This document shows, in pieces, positions 12,848-20,688 of a stretch of 22,256 nucleotides of DNA. The position numbers and the translations under genes were made by a program. Source of the DNA: UBA12465 sp964408785 (GTDB taxonomy: Bacteria; Patescibacteriota; Patescibacteriia; Patescibacteriales; UBA12465); NCBI GenBank assembly GCA_964408785.1, contig CAYPAS010000004.1, positions 1 to 22,256 on the forward strand, in the 5' to 3' direction. A model generated the notes under the pieces. The model searched no databases and was not told the origin of the DNA. It saw only the letters and a list, made by a program, of their open reading frames with translations. The number at the start of each line of letters is the position of its first letter. Within the stretch, counting starts at the first letter, position 1.

Positions 12848-14038
12848 ATGGCAACAGATAAATTTGAACGCACCAAGCCCCATGTTAACGTCGGTACTAT
12901 CGGCCACGTTGACCATGGGAAAACCACTTTGACCGCCGCTATGTTGGCTGTTTTCAATGCCAAAGGCATGAAAGCTTCCAATAAGAGTGTCAATGAAATT
13001 GATGCCGCTCCTGAAGAAAAGGAAAGAGGTATCACTATTGCTACGGCTCACGTTGAATACGAATCCGATAAGAGACACTATGCTCACGTCGATTGTCCGG
13101 GACACGCTGATTATGTTAAGAACATGATCACCGGTGCCGCTCAGATGGACGGTTCTATCCTTGTTGTCGCCGCTACTGACGGCCCTATGCCTCAGACCAG
13201 AGAACACATCCTTTTAGCTCGCCAAGTAGGTGTCCCTTACATTATCGTTTTCTTGAACAAGTGCGATATGGTAGAGGATAAAGAGCTTATCGATCTCGTT
13301 GAAGAAGAAATCCGCGATTTACTCAAGAAATATGAATTCCCTGGCGATACTACCCCGATTATCCGTGGTAGCGCCTTGAAGGCTCTTGAAAATCCGACTG
13401 GTCCGGACGCTGAACCGATCTTAAAGCTCATGGAAGCTTTGGATACCTACATTCCGGAACCGACTCGCGATGTTGACCACCCTTACTTAATGCCGATTGA
13501 AGATATCTTCTCTATTGAAGGTCGCGGCACTGTCGTTACTGGTCGTATTGAAAGAGGTATTGTTAAGGTTGGCGATGAAGTTGAAATCGTCGGTCTTATG
13601 GACACCAAAAAGACTACCGTTACTGGTATCGAAATGTTTAACAAGTCTTTGGATCAGGGTCAGGCTGGCGATAATGCCGGTATCTTGCTTCGTGGTACTA
13701 AGAAGAATGAAGTTGAACGCGGACAGGTTCTCTGCAAACCGGGTTCTATCACTCCTCACACTGAATTTACCGCTGAAGTTTATGTCTTGACTAAGGAAGA
13801 AGGTGGCCGCCACAAGCCGTTCTTCAACGGTTATAAGCCACAATTCTACTTCAAAACCACTGATGTTACCGGTGATATCACTTTGCCGGCTGGTACTGAA
13901 ATGGTTATGCCTGGCGATACTGTCAATGTCAGCATCAAGTTGATTGCTCCTATCGCTCTTGAAGATAAGCAGAAGTTCACTATCCGCGAAGGCGGCCGCA
14001 CTGTTGGTGCTGGCGTCGTCACTAAGATTTTGAAATAA
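12848..14038 (+). CDS. tuf: Elongation factor Tu
   Basis: EF-Tu delivers aminoacyl-tRNA to the ribosome. The start is ATG 12848, giving MATDKFERTKPHVNVGTIGH and 396 residues, the usual length; an in-frame GTG at 12818 would add ten residues encoded by the leader hairpin and is not credible. GTPase motifs: GHVDHGKT (19-26), GITIATAHVEYE (61-72), DCPGHADY (82-89), NKCD (137-140). Domains II and III are complete to TVGAGVVTKIL. It carries the structured leader just upstream and a GC-rich hairpin after the stop. Confidence 0.98.
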   Translation: MATDKFERTKPHVNVGTIGHVDHGKTTLTAAMLAVFNAKGMKASNKSVNEIDAAPEEKERGITIATAHVEYESDKRHYAHVDCPGHADYVKNMITGAAQMDGSILVVAATDGPMPQTREHILLARQVGVPYIIVFLNKCDMVEDKELIDLVEEEIRDLLKKYEFPGDTTPIIRGSALKALENPTGPDAEPILKLMEALDTYIPEPTRDVDHPYLMPIEDIFSIEGRGTVVTGRIERGIVKVGDEVEIVGLMDTKKTTVTGIEMFNKSLDQGQAGDNAGILLRGTKKNEVERGQVLCKPGSITPHTEFTAEVYVLTKEEGGRHKPFFNGYKPQFYFKTTDVTGDITLPAGTEMVMPGDTVNVSIKLIAPIALEDKQKFTIREGGRTVGAGVVTKILK

Positions 14039-14039
14039 G

Positions 14040-14081
14040 CACTTAGACCCGCTCTTCCTGCGGAAGGGCGGGTTTGTAGTG
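14040..14081 (+). terminator. GC-rich hairpin after tuf
   Basis: ACCCGC (14047-14052) pairs with GCGGGT (14068-14073), continued by a T-G wobble and CTTCC/GGAAG around loop TGC. An outer CACT/AGTG pair (14040-14043, 14078-14081) can close it. Only TTTG follows, so termination is probably partial, or the stem protects the tuf mRNA 3' end, letting some transcription continue into rpsJ. Confidence 0.65.
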
Positions 14082-14106
14082 ATTATTTATAAAAATAGAT
14101 CAAAGT

Positions 14107-14439
14107 ATGTCTGAAAACAAAAAAGAAGAAAAAGAGAAGCAGAGGATTAGGATTAAGATCCGTGCTTTCGATCACAAGATCATCGATCAGTCTACCAGGA
14201 CTATTATCGATACTATTGAACGTAGTGACGCTCAGTTTCTTGGGCCGATCCCGTTGCCGACCGAAAAGCGGAAATATACCGTTAATCGCTCGACTTTCGT
14301 CCACAAAGACGCTCGCGATCAATATGAAATGAGAACCCACAAGCGCATCATTGATATTATCGAACCTTCGGCTAAGACCATTGAAGATTTAACCAATCTG
14401 ACTCTGCCAGCCGGTGTTGACGTGGAAATAAAAATGTAG
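14107..14439 (+). CDS. rpsJ: 30S ribosomal protein S10
   Basis: S10 is a 30S head protein, also the NusE partner in antitermination. The 110-residue product has the S10 core RIRIKIRAFDHKIIDQSTRTI (as RIRIKIRAFDHKI then DQSTRTI), PIPLPTEKRKYTVNRSTF and KRIIDIIEPSAKTIEDLTNL, preceded by a 12-residue Lys/Glu-rich extension. It stands 68 nt after tuf and 207 nt before rplC, so it belongs to the end of the str unit rather than heading an S10 operon directly. Confidence 0.97.
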   Translation: MSENKKEEKEKQRIRIKIRAFDHKIIDQSTRTIIDTIERSDAQFLGPIPLPTEKRKYTVNRSTFVHKDARDQYEMRTHKRIIDIIEPSAKTIEDLTNLTLPAGVDVEIKM

Positions 14440-14646
14440 TAACATAAAAAAGTAATAAATTAATTAGTTCAAATACGCTGTAATAACTCTAGCTCAAAGA
14501 AAGTGTTATGGCGGATATTAGCTAAATTTTGGAGGTAAATCAGTCTGGAAAAAAACAAAACATAAAGAATCTTTCTGTTTTTTATAGTTTTTTGTTTTTT
14601 TGAACTGGTTTTAACCAGTTTTTGTTTTAAAAAGGAAGAAAATTAT
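14440..14646 (+). promoter_or_regulatory. Leader region before rplC with hairpins and a possible leader peptide
   Basis: This is the longest gene-free stretch. TAACTCT and AGTGTTA (about 14484-14508) can pair with one mismatch. At 14531-14536 is GGAGGT, the best Shine-Dalgarno in the window, followed 8 nt later by CTG at 14545 and a six-codon frame (Leu/Met-Glu-Lys-Asn-Lys-Thr) ending in TAA at 14563. A T-rich stretch and a clear terminator follow (14603-14623). The layout resembles a transcription attenuator, such as the L4-controlled S10 leader of enteric bacteria, but shares no recognised sequence with it. No convincing promoter was found. Confidence 0.5.
14603..14629 (+). terminator. Terminator or attenuator just upstream of rplC
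   Basis: AACTGGTT (14603-14610) and AACCAGTT (14613-14620) are perfect inverted arms (6-8 bp depending on loop), followed by TTTGTTTT. It lies after rpsJ and only 24 nt before the rplC ATG. Either it ends the str transcript, with rplC needing its own promoter, or it is read through conditionally to control the whole S10/spc train. Confidence 0.75.
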
Positions 14647-15435
14647 ATGAAATTTATCAGCGGTAAAAAATTAATGATGACCCAGATTTGGTCGGGTGAC
14701 CAAGTTATGGCAGTAACTCCGGTTCAGGCTGGTCCTTGTGTTATCACTCAAGTGAAAAATACTTCTAAGGATGGCTATGAAGCTTTACAGTTAGCTTTCG
14801 GAGTCCGCAAGGAAAAGAATGTAAATAAGCCGCAGCGCGGTCATTTCAAAAAAGCTGGAGTTACTCCGGCTCTTGTTAGAGAATTCCGCACTGAAGATGC
14901 CTCTAAATTTCAGATCGGCGATGTAGTTTCCGTCGGTGCTTTTGGCGTTGGAGAAACTATCGATGTTGCCGGCGTTTCTAAAGGCCGTGGTTTCCAAGGC
15001 GTTGTTAAGCGTCATGGTTTCGGTGGTTTCCGCGCTACTCATGGTAATAAAGATCAGGAAAGAATGCCTGGTTCTATTGGTCCTAAGGGTCCGGCCCATG
15101 TTTTCAAAGGCACTCGCATGGCTGGTCGCATGGGCGGTGATCGCGTAACTGTTAAAAATCTTGAAGTAGCCGCTATCGACGAAGAAAAGAATTTGATTTA
15201 TGTAAAAGGTGCCGTTCCTGGTGCAATAAATTCCTATGTCTTTATAAGCGCTCAAGGTGAATTACAGGTTAATCTGAAGAAAACTGCCGCTCCCGAAGTT
15301 TCAGTCGAAGAAAATGAAGAAACTCCGATCGTTGAAGAAGCCCCTGCAGTCAATGAAGAGTCTGCCACTCCAGCTAGCGAAGAAGTTTCTGCCGACGCCG
15401 GCGAGGCGCCTGAAGAAACTCAGGCTAAAGAATAA
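14647..15435 (+). CDS. rplC: 50S ribosomal protein L3 with acidic C-terminal tail
   Basis: L3 binds 23S rRNA near the peptidyl transferase centre and is one of the first to assemble. The core is recognised from KFISGKKLMMTQIW at the start, DVAGVSKGRGFQGVVKRHGF (106-125), and FKGTRMAGRMGGDRVTVKNL (153-172). From about residue 213 to the end at 262 there is a Glu/Ala/Pro tail that ordinary L3 (about 210 residues) lacks. AAGGAAG 8-13 nt upstream is one of the few Shine-Dalgarno-like sites here, which fits an operon-first gene. Confidence 0.97.
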   Translation: MKFISGKKLMMTQIWSGDQVMAVTPVQAGPCVITQVKNTSKDGYEALQLAFGVRKEKNVNKPQRGHFKKAGVTPALVREFRTEDASKFQIGDVVSVGAFGVGETIDVAGVSKGRGFQGVVKRHGFGGFRATHGNKDQERMPGSIGPKGPAHVFKGTRMAGRMGGDRVTVKNLEVAAIDEEKNLIYVKGAVPGAINSYVFISAQGELQVNLKKTAAPEVSVEENEETPIVEEAPAVNEESATPASEEVSADAGEAPEETQAKE

Positions 15436-15465
15436 TCCCTTATAAAATTGTTTTTACGAAATCGT

Positions 15466-16119
15466 ATGAAAATAAATGTTTACAACCAGGGCGCTGAACT
15501 GCTGAAGGAAATGGAAATCCCGGAAAATATTTTTGGGGTTGAAGCCAATAACGACCTTTTGCATCAAGTAGCTACGGCTCAATTAGCTAATGCCCGCCAG
15601 GTTTTAGCTGACACCAAAGACCGCAGTGAAGTTTCTGGCGGCGGCAAGAAGCCGTGGAAACAGAAGGGTACTGGCCGGGCTCGCGCCGGTTCCAGTCGCT
15701 CTCCTCTTTGGATTGGCGGCGGCGTGACTTTCGGTCCGACTAACGATCGCAATTTTAAAAAGAAAGTAAATCAGAAGATGAAGCAGAAAGCGATTTTTAT
15801 GTCTTTAAGTGATCGTTGCCGCAACAATCAATTAGCTGTTATCGATAACTTAGGATTCGCTGAATATAAAACTAAGTCTTTCAACGCAATGTTGTCGGCA
15901 TTAGAAAAAAAAGTTTTAAACACTGAACGCCGTGATGTCTTAGTAATAAACGATAATAAGGATGATAAAACTCTTTTTTCCGGCCGCAATCTCAAGGGCG
16001 TAAAGATTATCAATTTGGAAAACATCAATTTGCTTGATATTTTAAATCACCGCTCCTTGGTTTTAACTGAAAGTGGTGTCCAGACTTTGTCTGGGAAATA
16101 TAAGAAAGAAGCAAAATAA
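15466..16119 (+). CDS. rplD: 50S ribosomal protein L4
   Basis: L4 lines the exit tunnel and in some bacteria represses the S10 operon. ATG 15466 gives MKINVYNQGAELLKEMEIPE and 217 residues; an in-frame TTG at 15448 would add six residues outside the family pattern. The signature KPWKQKGTGRARAGSSRSPL (about 60-79), with WIGGGVTFGP after it, forms the tunnel loop. It lies 30 nt after rplC and 12 nt before rplW. Confidence 0.96.
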   Translation: MKINVYNQGAELLKEMEIPENIFGVEANNDLLHQVATAQLANARQVLADTKDRSEVSGGGKKPWKQKGTGRARAGSSRSPLWIGGGVTFGPTNDRNFKKKVNQKMKQKAIFMSLSDRCRNNQLAVIDNLGFAEYKTKSFNAMLSALEKKVLNTERRDVLVINDNKDDKTLFSGRNLKGVKIINLENINLLDILNHRSLVLTESGVQTLSGKYKKEAK

Positions 16120-16131
16120 TTTTGAAATAAT

Positions 16132-16593
16132 ATGGCATTATTCGGAAATAAAGCAAGCGATAACAAAGCCGCTGCTCCTAAAAAAACTGTTAAGAAGGCG
16201 GCCAGCAAAGACGCGGAAGCTGTCAGCATGCAGGACCTTTACGGAGAAGAGAAGAACGTCAAGGCAAGTGCGACTACTAGCAAAACCTCTAAGACAGTTA
16301 AGAACGCTGGCGTTTCTAACCAGGTTATCATCAAACCTCTTGTTACTGAAAAAGCAGCGAATTTAGTTTCAGAAAATAAATATTGCTTCGTGGTAGCTAA
16401 AGACGCTAACAAGGTTGAAATCGCTAAGGCGGTCAAAGCCATCTATGATGTAAAGGCTATCAAGGTTAACGTCAGCAATTTTGAAGGCAAGCAAGTACAG
16501 CGCGGCCGCGTTCGCGGACAGAGAAGCGATTGGCGCAAGGCAGTCGTTACTCTCGCTAAGGGTGATTCCATCCAGCTGTACGAAGGAGTCTAA
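16132..16593 (+). CDS. rplW: 50S ribosomal protein L23 with long N-terminal extension
   Basis: L23 sits at the tunnel exit and docks trigger factor and SRP. The L23 core begins at about residue 62 with NQVIIKPLVTEKAANLVSEN and runs through NKVEIAKAVKAIYDVKAIKV to the RGRVRGQRSDWRKAVVTL end. The first 60 residues are an Ala/Lys/Ser-rich extension with no domain, making 153 residues against about 100 in E. coli. No alternative start fits better: no in-frame ATG lies right before the core. Confidence 0.96.
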   Translation: MALFGNKASDNKAAAPKKTVKKAASKDAEAVSMQDLYGEEKNVKASATTSKTSKTVKNAGVSNQVIIKPLVTEKAANLVSENKYCFVVAKDANKVEIAKAVKAIYDVKAIKVNVSNFEGKQVQRGRVRGQRSDWRKAVVTLAKGDSIQLYEGV

Positions 16594-16622
16594 TAAATAA
16601 TTAGTTTGTATCATTTGCATAT

Positions 16623-17459
16623 ATGGGTATCAAAAAAGTAAAAGCAAATACTCCGGGAAGACGCGAAGCTACCTTCGATGATTTCAAGGATATTACCAAA
16701 TTTTCTCCGGAAAAAGGATTAGTCGTCATTAAGAAAAAGACTGGCGGCCGCAATTCCCAGGGAAAAATAACCGTTCGTCATCGTGGCGGCGGTGCCAAGC
16801 GCTATATCCGCTTGATTGATTTTAAAAGAAATAAATTCGATATCCCGGCAACTGTTGCCACTATCGAATACGATCCGAACCGCGGTTCCCGTTTAGCTCT
16901 TTTGAATTATGCTGACGGTGAAAAGCGTTATATCGTCGCTCCTGTCGATCTTAAAGTCGGTGATAAAGTAATGAGCTCGAAAGAACTTATTGAATTGAAA
17001 ACCGGCAATGCCGTTCCAGTAAAATTCATTCCGGCCGGTTTACCGATTAACTGCGTTGAAATCGAACCGGGACGCGGCGCTAAGATTGCTCGCGGTGCTG
17101 GTAATGTCGTCTTCGTCATGGGTGTTGAAGGTAAATACGCTCAGTTAAAAATGCCATCAGGAGAAATTCGTCAAATAAAGAAAGAATGCTTATGCACCAT
17201 CGGCCGCGTCAGCAATCCTGATCATCGCCATATTTCTTTAGGTAAAGCCGGTCGCAGCCGTCATCTCGGTATTCGTCCGACTGTCAGAGGTACGGCCATG
17301 AATCCGGTCGATCACCCACACGGCGGCGGTGAAGGCAAACAGCCTATCGGTTTGCGCCATCCTAAGACTATTTGGGGTAAGCCGGCGCTTGGTGTTAAGA
17401 CTAGAAGAAAGCAGTCTTCTGACAAATTGATTGTTAAACGCAGAAGCAAGAGAAAATAA
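16623..17459 (+). CDS. rplB: 50S ribosomal protein L2
   Basis: L2 is needed for subunit joining and supports peptidyl transfer. The 278-residue product has GRNSQGKITVRHRGGGAKRYIR near residue 42 onward (GRNSQG, then RHRGGGAKR), and MNPVDHPHGGGEGK at 226-239, the most conserved loop of the family, holding the histidine near the catalytic centre. It ends with the usual basic KRRSKRK. Length is standard and no extension is present, unlike its neighbours L3, L23 and L22. Confidence 0.98.
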   Translation: MGIKKVKANTPGRREATFDDFKDITKFSPEKGLVVIKKKTGGRNSQGKITVRHRGGGAKRYIRLIDFKRNKFDIPATVATIEYDPNRGSRLALLNYADGEKRYIVAPVDLKVGDKVMSSKELIELKTGNAVPVKFIPAGLPINCVEIEPGRGAKIARGAGNVVFVMGVEGKYAQLKMPSGEIRQIKKECLCTIGRVSNPDHRHISLGKAGRSRHLGIRPTVRGTAMNPVDHPHGGGEGKQPIGLRHPKTIWGKPALGVKTRRKQSSDKLIVKRRSKRK

Positions 17460-17471
17460 TATAAATAAAAT

Positions 17472-17759
17472 ATGTCGAGAAGTTTAAAAAAAGGCCCATA
17501 CATCAATCTGCGCCTCTTGAACAAGGCTAAAGATCTTAAGCCGGGAGACAAGACTGTCTTAAAGGTTTGGGATCGCGCCTGCACCATTACTCCGGAAATG
17601 GTCGGTCTCACTTTCGGTGTCCACAATGGCAAAACCCATCTTCCGATTTACGTCGTTGAAAATATGGTCGGCCATCGTTTCGGAGAATTCGCTCCGACTA
17701 GGAAGTTCTTGGGCCATGGCGGCAAGATCGCCAAAGCTCAAGCGGCTGCTAAGAAATAA
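17472..17759 (+). CDS. rpsS: 30S ribosomal protein S19
   Basis: S19 pairs with S13 in the 30S head. The 95-residue product opens with MSRSLKKGPYINLRLL, contains WDRACTITPEMVGLTFGVHNG, and ends with the family block MVGHRFGEFAPTRKFLGHGGK plus a short Ala/Lys tail. It is 12 nt after rplB and 17 nt before rplV. Confidence 0.97.
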   Translation: MSRSLKKGPYINLRLLNKAKDLKPGDKTVLKVWDRACTITPEMVGLTFGVHNGKTHLPIYVVENMVGHRFGEFAPTRKFLGHGGKIAKAQAAAKK

Positions 17760-17776
17760 TTAAGAATTACGATTAT

Positions 17777-18289
17777 ATGGAAGTAAAAGCAAGCTTAAAA
17801 CATTTGAGAATGTCGCCGCAGAAGGCTCGCCTGGTCATTGATTTGGTCCGCAAGCTTCCGGTTGAGGCGGCTCTCGACCAATTGAAGTTTATCAACAAAT
17901 TGGCAGCTGAACCGATTTCCAAGCTGATTAAATCAGCTATCGCCAACGCTGAAAATACCTATGGTTTAGAAAGATCTAATCTTTTTATTAAGGAATTTCG
18001 TTCTGATGAAGGGGTTACTCTAAAGCGCTGGATGCCTCGCGCCCATGGAAGAGCTACTTCCATCCGTAAGCGTGGTTGTCACCTTTCTCTTGTTTTGGCG
18101 GAAATAAAAGATAGCGGCAAGAAAGAAAAGAAAGTAGTTGCCGCCGCTGAACCGGTAAAATTAGAAAAGCTGGCCGCTGAAGGGGATAAGGTCGCGAAAG
18201 CCAAACCTGCCAAAGCTAAAACCGAAAGCGAAAAGGTTAAGAAAGCAAGCGGCGAAAAAACTAAGATGTTCCGTCGCAAGTCGGCTTAA
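17777..18289 (+). CDS. rplV: 50S ribosomal protein L22 with basic C-terminal tail
   Basis: L22 places a beta-hairpin in the exit tunnel. The core, residues 1-111, has LRMSPQKARLVIDLVR, LIKSAIANAENTYGL and the tunnel-loop end MPRAHGRATSIRKRGCHLSL. From about 112 to 170 follows a Lys/Ala/Glu-rich tail containing repeated KAKPAKAK-like pieces that E. coli L22 (110 residues) lacks. The arrangement rpsS-rplV-rpsC is universal. Confidence 0.96.
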   Translation: MEVKASLKHLRMSPQKARLVIDLVRKLPVEAALDQLKFINKLAAEPISKLIKSAIANAENTYGLERSNLFIKEFRSDEGVTLKRWMPRAHGRATSIRKRGCHLSLVLAEIKDSGKKEKKVVAAAEPVKLEKLAAEGDKVAKAKPAKAKTESEKVKKASGEKTKMFRRKSA

Positions 18290-18312
18290 TCAAATATTTA
18301 TCAACTATACAT

Positions 18313-18993
18313 ATGGGTAAAAAAGTAAATCCGAAAATTCTCCGCATGGGCATTACCAAGACTTGGCCTTCTGTCTGGTTTGAAAGAGGCGACAAGTATA
18401 TTCAGAATGTCCGCCAAGATATCGGCATCCGCCGTTACATGATTAAGGAGTTCAAGGAGGCTGGTATCGACAAAGTCGAAATCATCCGCAGCATCAACAA
18501 GGTGGAAATCAATGTCTTAACAGCTAAACCTGGTTTGATTATCGGCCGCGGCGGCAATGGCGTCGAAGAATTGAAGAAGAAGCTCCATGATACTTATTTG
18601 AAGAATTATCGTCCGGCAGAAATAAATTTAAATATCAAAGAAGCTAGCCGTTCTAATCTCAGCGCTCAGATTTCTGTCCAATCAATAATTATCGATATTG
18701 AAAAACGCGTTCCTTTCCGCAAAGTCATGAAACAGACTTTAGGCCGCATTGAAAGAGCCGGCGCTTTAGGAGCTAAAATCGTTATTTCTGGTCGTTTGAA
18801 CGGAGCGGAAATCGCTAGAACCGAGAAATTAGTTTGGGGTAAAGTGCCTTTGCAGACTTTAAGAGCTGATATCGATTATGCCCGTGGTGTTGCTAATACA
18901 GCTTATGGTGCTATCGGTATAAAGGTTTGGATCTATAAAGGCGAAGTTTTTGAAAAAGACAAAGAGGCTAAAGGCCAGGTAATCGCTGAATAA
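18313..18993 (+). CDS. rpsC: 30S ribosomal protein S3
   Basis: S3 helps form the mRNA entry tunnel and its helicase. The 226-residue product starts MGKKVNPKILRMGITKTWPS, carries a type II KH domain with the GxxG loop GRGG at 78-81 followed by NGVEELKKKL, and has the C-terminal RTEKLVWGKVPLQTLRADID segment. Length is near the E. coli value of 233. It lies 23 nt after rplV. Confidence 0.97.
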   Translation: MGKKVNPKILRMGITKTWPSVWFERGDKYIQNVRQDIGIRRYMIKEFKEAGIDKVEIIRSINKVEINVLTAKPGLIIGRGGNGVEELKKKLHDTYLKNYRPAEINLNIKEASRSNLSAQISVQSIIIDIEKRVPFRKVMKQTLGRIERAGALGAKIVISGRLNGAEIARTEKLVWGKVPLQTLRADIDYARGVANTAYGAIGIKVWIYKGEVFEKDKEAKGQVIAE

Positions 18994-19020
18994 ATTTAGA
19001 GCTGAAAAAAACATATGTGA

Positions 19021-19422
19021 ATGCCAAAGAAAACAAAATGGAAAAAAGATCAGAGAAGGCGTCGTGGCGGGCAAGCTAGCCGTTACCTCAACGTCAGTTT
19101 CGGCAGCTATGGATTAAAGAGTTTAACCGCTTGCTGGATCAATTCCCGTCAGATCGAATCGGCTCGCCGCGTTATGACCCAGTATGTAAAGAAGACTGGC
19201 AAGATGTGGATTAGAATTTTCCCGGATAAACCAGTTACTGCCCATGGTGGTGAAATCCCGATGGGTAAAGGTAAGGGCGCCGTTGATCATTATGTCGCTA
19301 TCGTTAAACCAGGAATGGTGATGTTCGAAATGGATGGTATCGACAAGGAAACAGCGAAACAGGCCATGGAATTAGCGGCCTATAAGCTTCCGGTCAAGTG
19401 CAAATTCGTTAGTAAAGATTAA
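19021..19422 (+). CDS. rplP: 50S ribosomal protein L16
   Basis: L16 contacts the A-site tRNA on the 50S subunit. The 133-residue product is recognised by ARRVMTQYVKKTGKMWIRIF, PDKPVTAHGGEIPMGKGKGA (the A-site loop) and KQAMELAAYKLPVKCKFV at the end. The start MPKKTKWKKDQRRRRGG fits the basic N-terminus of the family. Another ATG at 19015 is out of frame and immediately followed by a stop. Confidence 0.97.
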   Translation: MPKKTKWKKDQRRRRGGQASRYLNVSFGSYGLKSLTACWINSRQIESARRVMTQYVKKTGKMWIRIFPDKPVTAHGGEIPMGKGKGAVDHYVAIVKPGMVMFEMDGIDKETAKQAMELAAYKLPVKCKFVSKD

Positions 19423-19430
19423 TAAAAAAT

Positions 19431-19616
19431 ATGGAATTCAAAGAATTGATAACTAAAAACGAAAATGAACTGCGCCGTTTGCTCGCTGATAATCAGGACA
19501 AACTTCGCGAGCTGCGTTTTAAGGATTCTAACAAACAGCTTAAGGATGTTCGCGAAATTCGCTCTACCAAAAAGCTAGTTGCGCAGATTAACACTTTATT
19601 AAATAAGCAGAAATAA
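19431..19616 (+). CDS. rpmC: 50S ribosomal protein L29
   Basis: L29 is a small coiled-coil protein at the tunnel exit next to L23. The 61-residue product has MEFKELITKNENELRRLL, then LRELRFKDSNKQLKDVREIR, then KKLVAQINTLLN, the two-helix L29 layout. It follows rplP by 8 nt and is separated from rpsQ by a single base, which suggests translational coupling. Confidence 0.95.
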   Translation: MEFKELITKNENELRRLLADNQDKLRELRFKDSNKQLKDVREIRSTKKLVAQINTLLNKQK

Positions 19617-19617
19617 T

Positions 19618-19941
19618 ATGGCTACCGTCAAAGCTCCAAAAAAAGCTGTTAAAAAGGCCGTTAAAAAGGAAGTGAAAGAAACGGTCGCCGTCGCTGCTTC
19701 CCAGGAAGCGCTTATCCGCCGTCGCTTTAATGGCGTCGTCGTTAGCAACAAAGGCGATAAAACCATAGTCGTCAAGGTTGAAGCGGTTAAGAAGCATCCT
19801 AAATACCACAAGCGCTATACCGTCAGTTCCCGATATAAGGTCCACGATGAAAATAACGAGTATAAAGTCGATGATAAGGTCGTTTTCGTCGAATGCCGCC
19901 CTCTCAGCAAAGATAAGAGATGGAGAGCGTTAAAGAAATAA
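19618..19941 (+). CDS. rpsQ: 30S ribosomal protein S17 with N-terminal extension
   Basis: S17 is an OB-fold primary 16S binder. The core from about residue 36 reads FNGVVVSNKGDKTIVVKVEA, then HPKYHKRY, KVHDENNEYKVDDKVVFVEC and RPLSKDKRWRALK, all family hallmarks. The first 33 residues form a Lys/Ala/Val tail (KAPKKAVKKAVKKEVKE), giving 107 residues against 84 in E. coli. Confidence 0.96.
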   Translation: MATVKAPKKAVKKAVKKEVKETVAVAASQEALIRRRFNGVVVSNKGDKTIVVKVEAVKKHPKYHKRYTVSSRYKVHDENNEYKVDDKVVFVECRPLSKDKRWRALKK

Positions 19942-19969
19942 ACAGGGTTTAAATTTTTGAATCAATAAT

Positions 19970-20344
19970 ATGGTCCAAGTACAAACATATTTGAAAGTAG
20001 CTGATAATTCTGGCGCTAAAGAAGTCCAGTGCATTCGCGTACTCGGTGGCTACAGACGCCGTTATGGCCACGTCGGCGATATCATAATCGTTGCCGTTAA
20101 GTCAGCTATCCCGCACGCCGCCGTCAAGAAAAGCGACGTCGCTAAGGCAGTTATCGTTCGCACCGCTAAGGAAATCCGCCGCAAGGACGGTTCTTATGTC
20201 CGTTTTGACGACAATGCCTGTGTCCTTATCAACGACGCGGAAAAGAAAGAGCCTAAAGGTACCCGTATCTTTGGACCGGTCGCTAGAGAAGTTCGCCGTG
20301 CCGGCTTTGTCAAAATCGCTTCACTGGCTCCTGAAGTCTTATAA
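19970..20344 (+). CDS. rplN: 50S ribosomal protein L14
   Basis: L14 lies at the subunit interface and takes part in bridges to 16S rRNA. The 124-residue product matches the family throughout: VQTYLKVADNSGAKEVQCIR, GYRRRYGHVGDIIIVAVKSA, VRFDDNACVLIND and GTRIFGPVAREVRRAGFVKI. No extension. It lies 28 nt after rpsQ and 19 nt before rplX. Confidence 0.97.
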   Translation: MVQVQTYLKVADNSGAKEVQCIRVLGGYRRRYGHVGDIIIVAVKSAIPHAAVKKSDVAKAVIVRTAKEIRRKDGSYVRFDDNACVLINDAEKKEPKGTRIFGPVAREVRRAGFVKIASLAPEVL

Positions 20345-20363
20345 AAGCAAACGAGATAACTAT

Positions 20364-20687
20364 ATGAATATAAAAAAGAATGACAAAGTAAAGGTTATAG
20401 CCGGCAAGGATCGCGGTAAATCCGGAAAAGTTCTCCAGACTATCCCTAATGATAACAAGGTTAGCGTTGAAGGCTTAAACCTCTTAATCAAACACTTGCG
20501 CCCACATCGCGAAGGTGAAAAGGGGCAGCGCATTGAGTTTCCGGCTTTCGTTAACGCTAGCAACCTGATGCTCGTTTGCCCGAAATGCGGCAAGGAAACT
20601 CGCGTTTCCCATAAGGTCGTCAAATCAGAAGGCGGCAAATCAAAAAAATTCCGCGTTTGCAAGAAATGTCAGGAAATAATCGAATAA
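20364..20687 (+). CDS. rplX: 50S ribosomal protein L24, zinc-binding form
   Basis: L24 starts 50S assembly by binding the 5' end of 23S rRNA. ATG 20364 gives MNIKKNDKVKVIAGKDRGKS, the KOW-motif N-terminus, and 107 residues; the frame is open upstream inside rplN, but that part is rplN read out of frame. The C-terminal half has two CxxC pairs, Cys72/75 and Cys99/102, forming a zinc ribbon that E. coli L24 lacks but many bacterial L24 have. It is one base from rplE. Confidence 0.96.
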   Translation: MNIKKNDKVKVIAGKDRGKSGKVLQTIPNDNKVSVEGLNLLIKHLRPHREGEKGQRIEFPAFVNASNLMLVCPKCGKETRVSHKVVKSEGGKSKKFRVCKKCQEIIE

Positions 20688-20688
20688 T

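Noticed and set aside
20091..20363. N-terminally extended L24 starting inside rplN
   Set aside because: The extension is rplN read in another frame; ATG 20364 begins a standard KOW domain.
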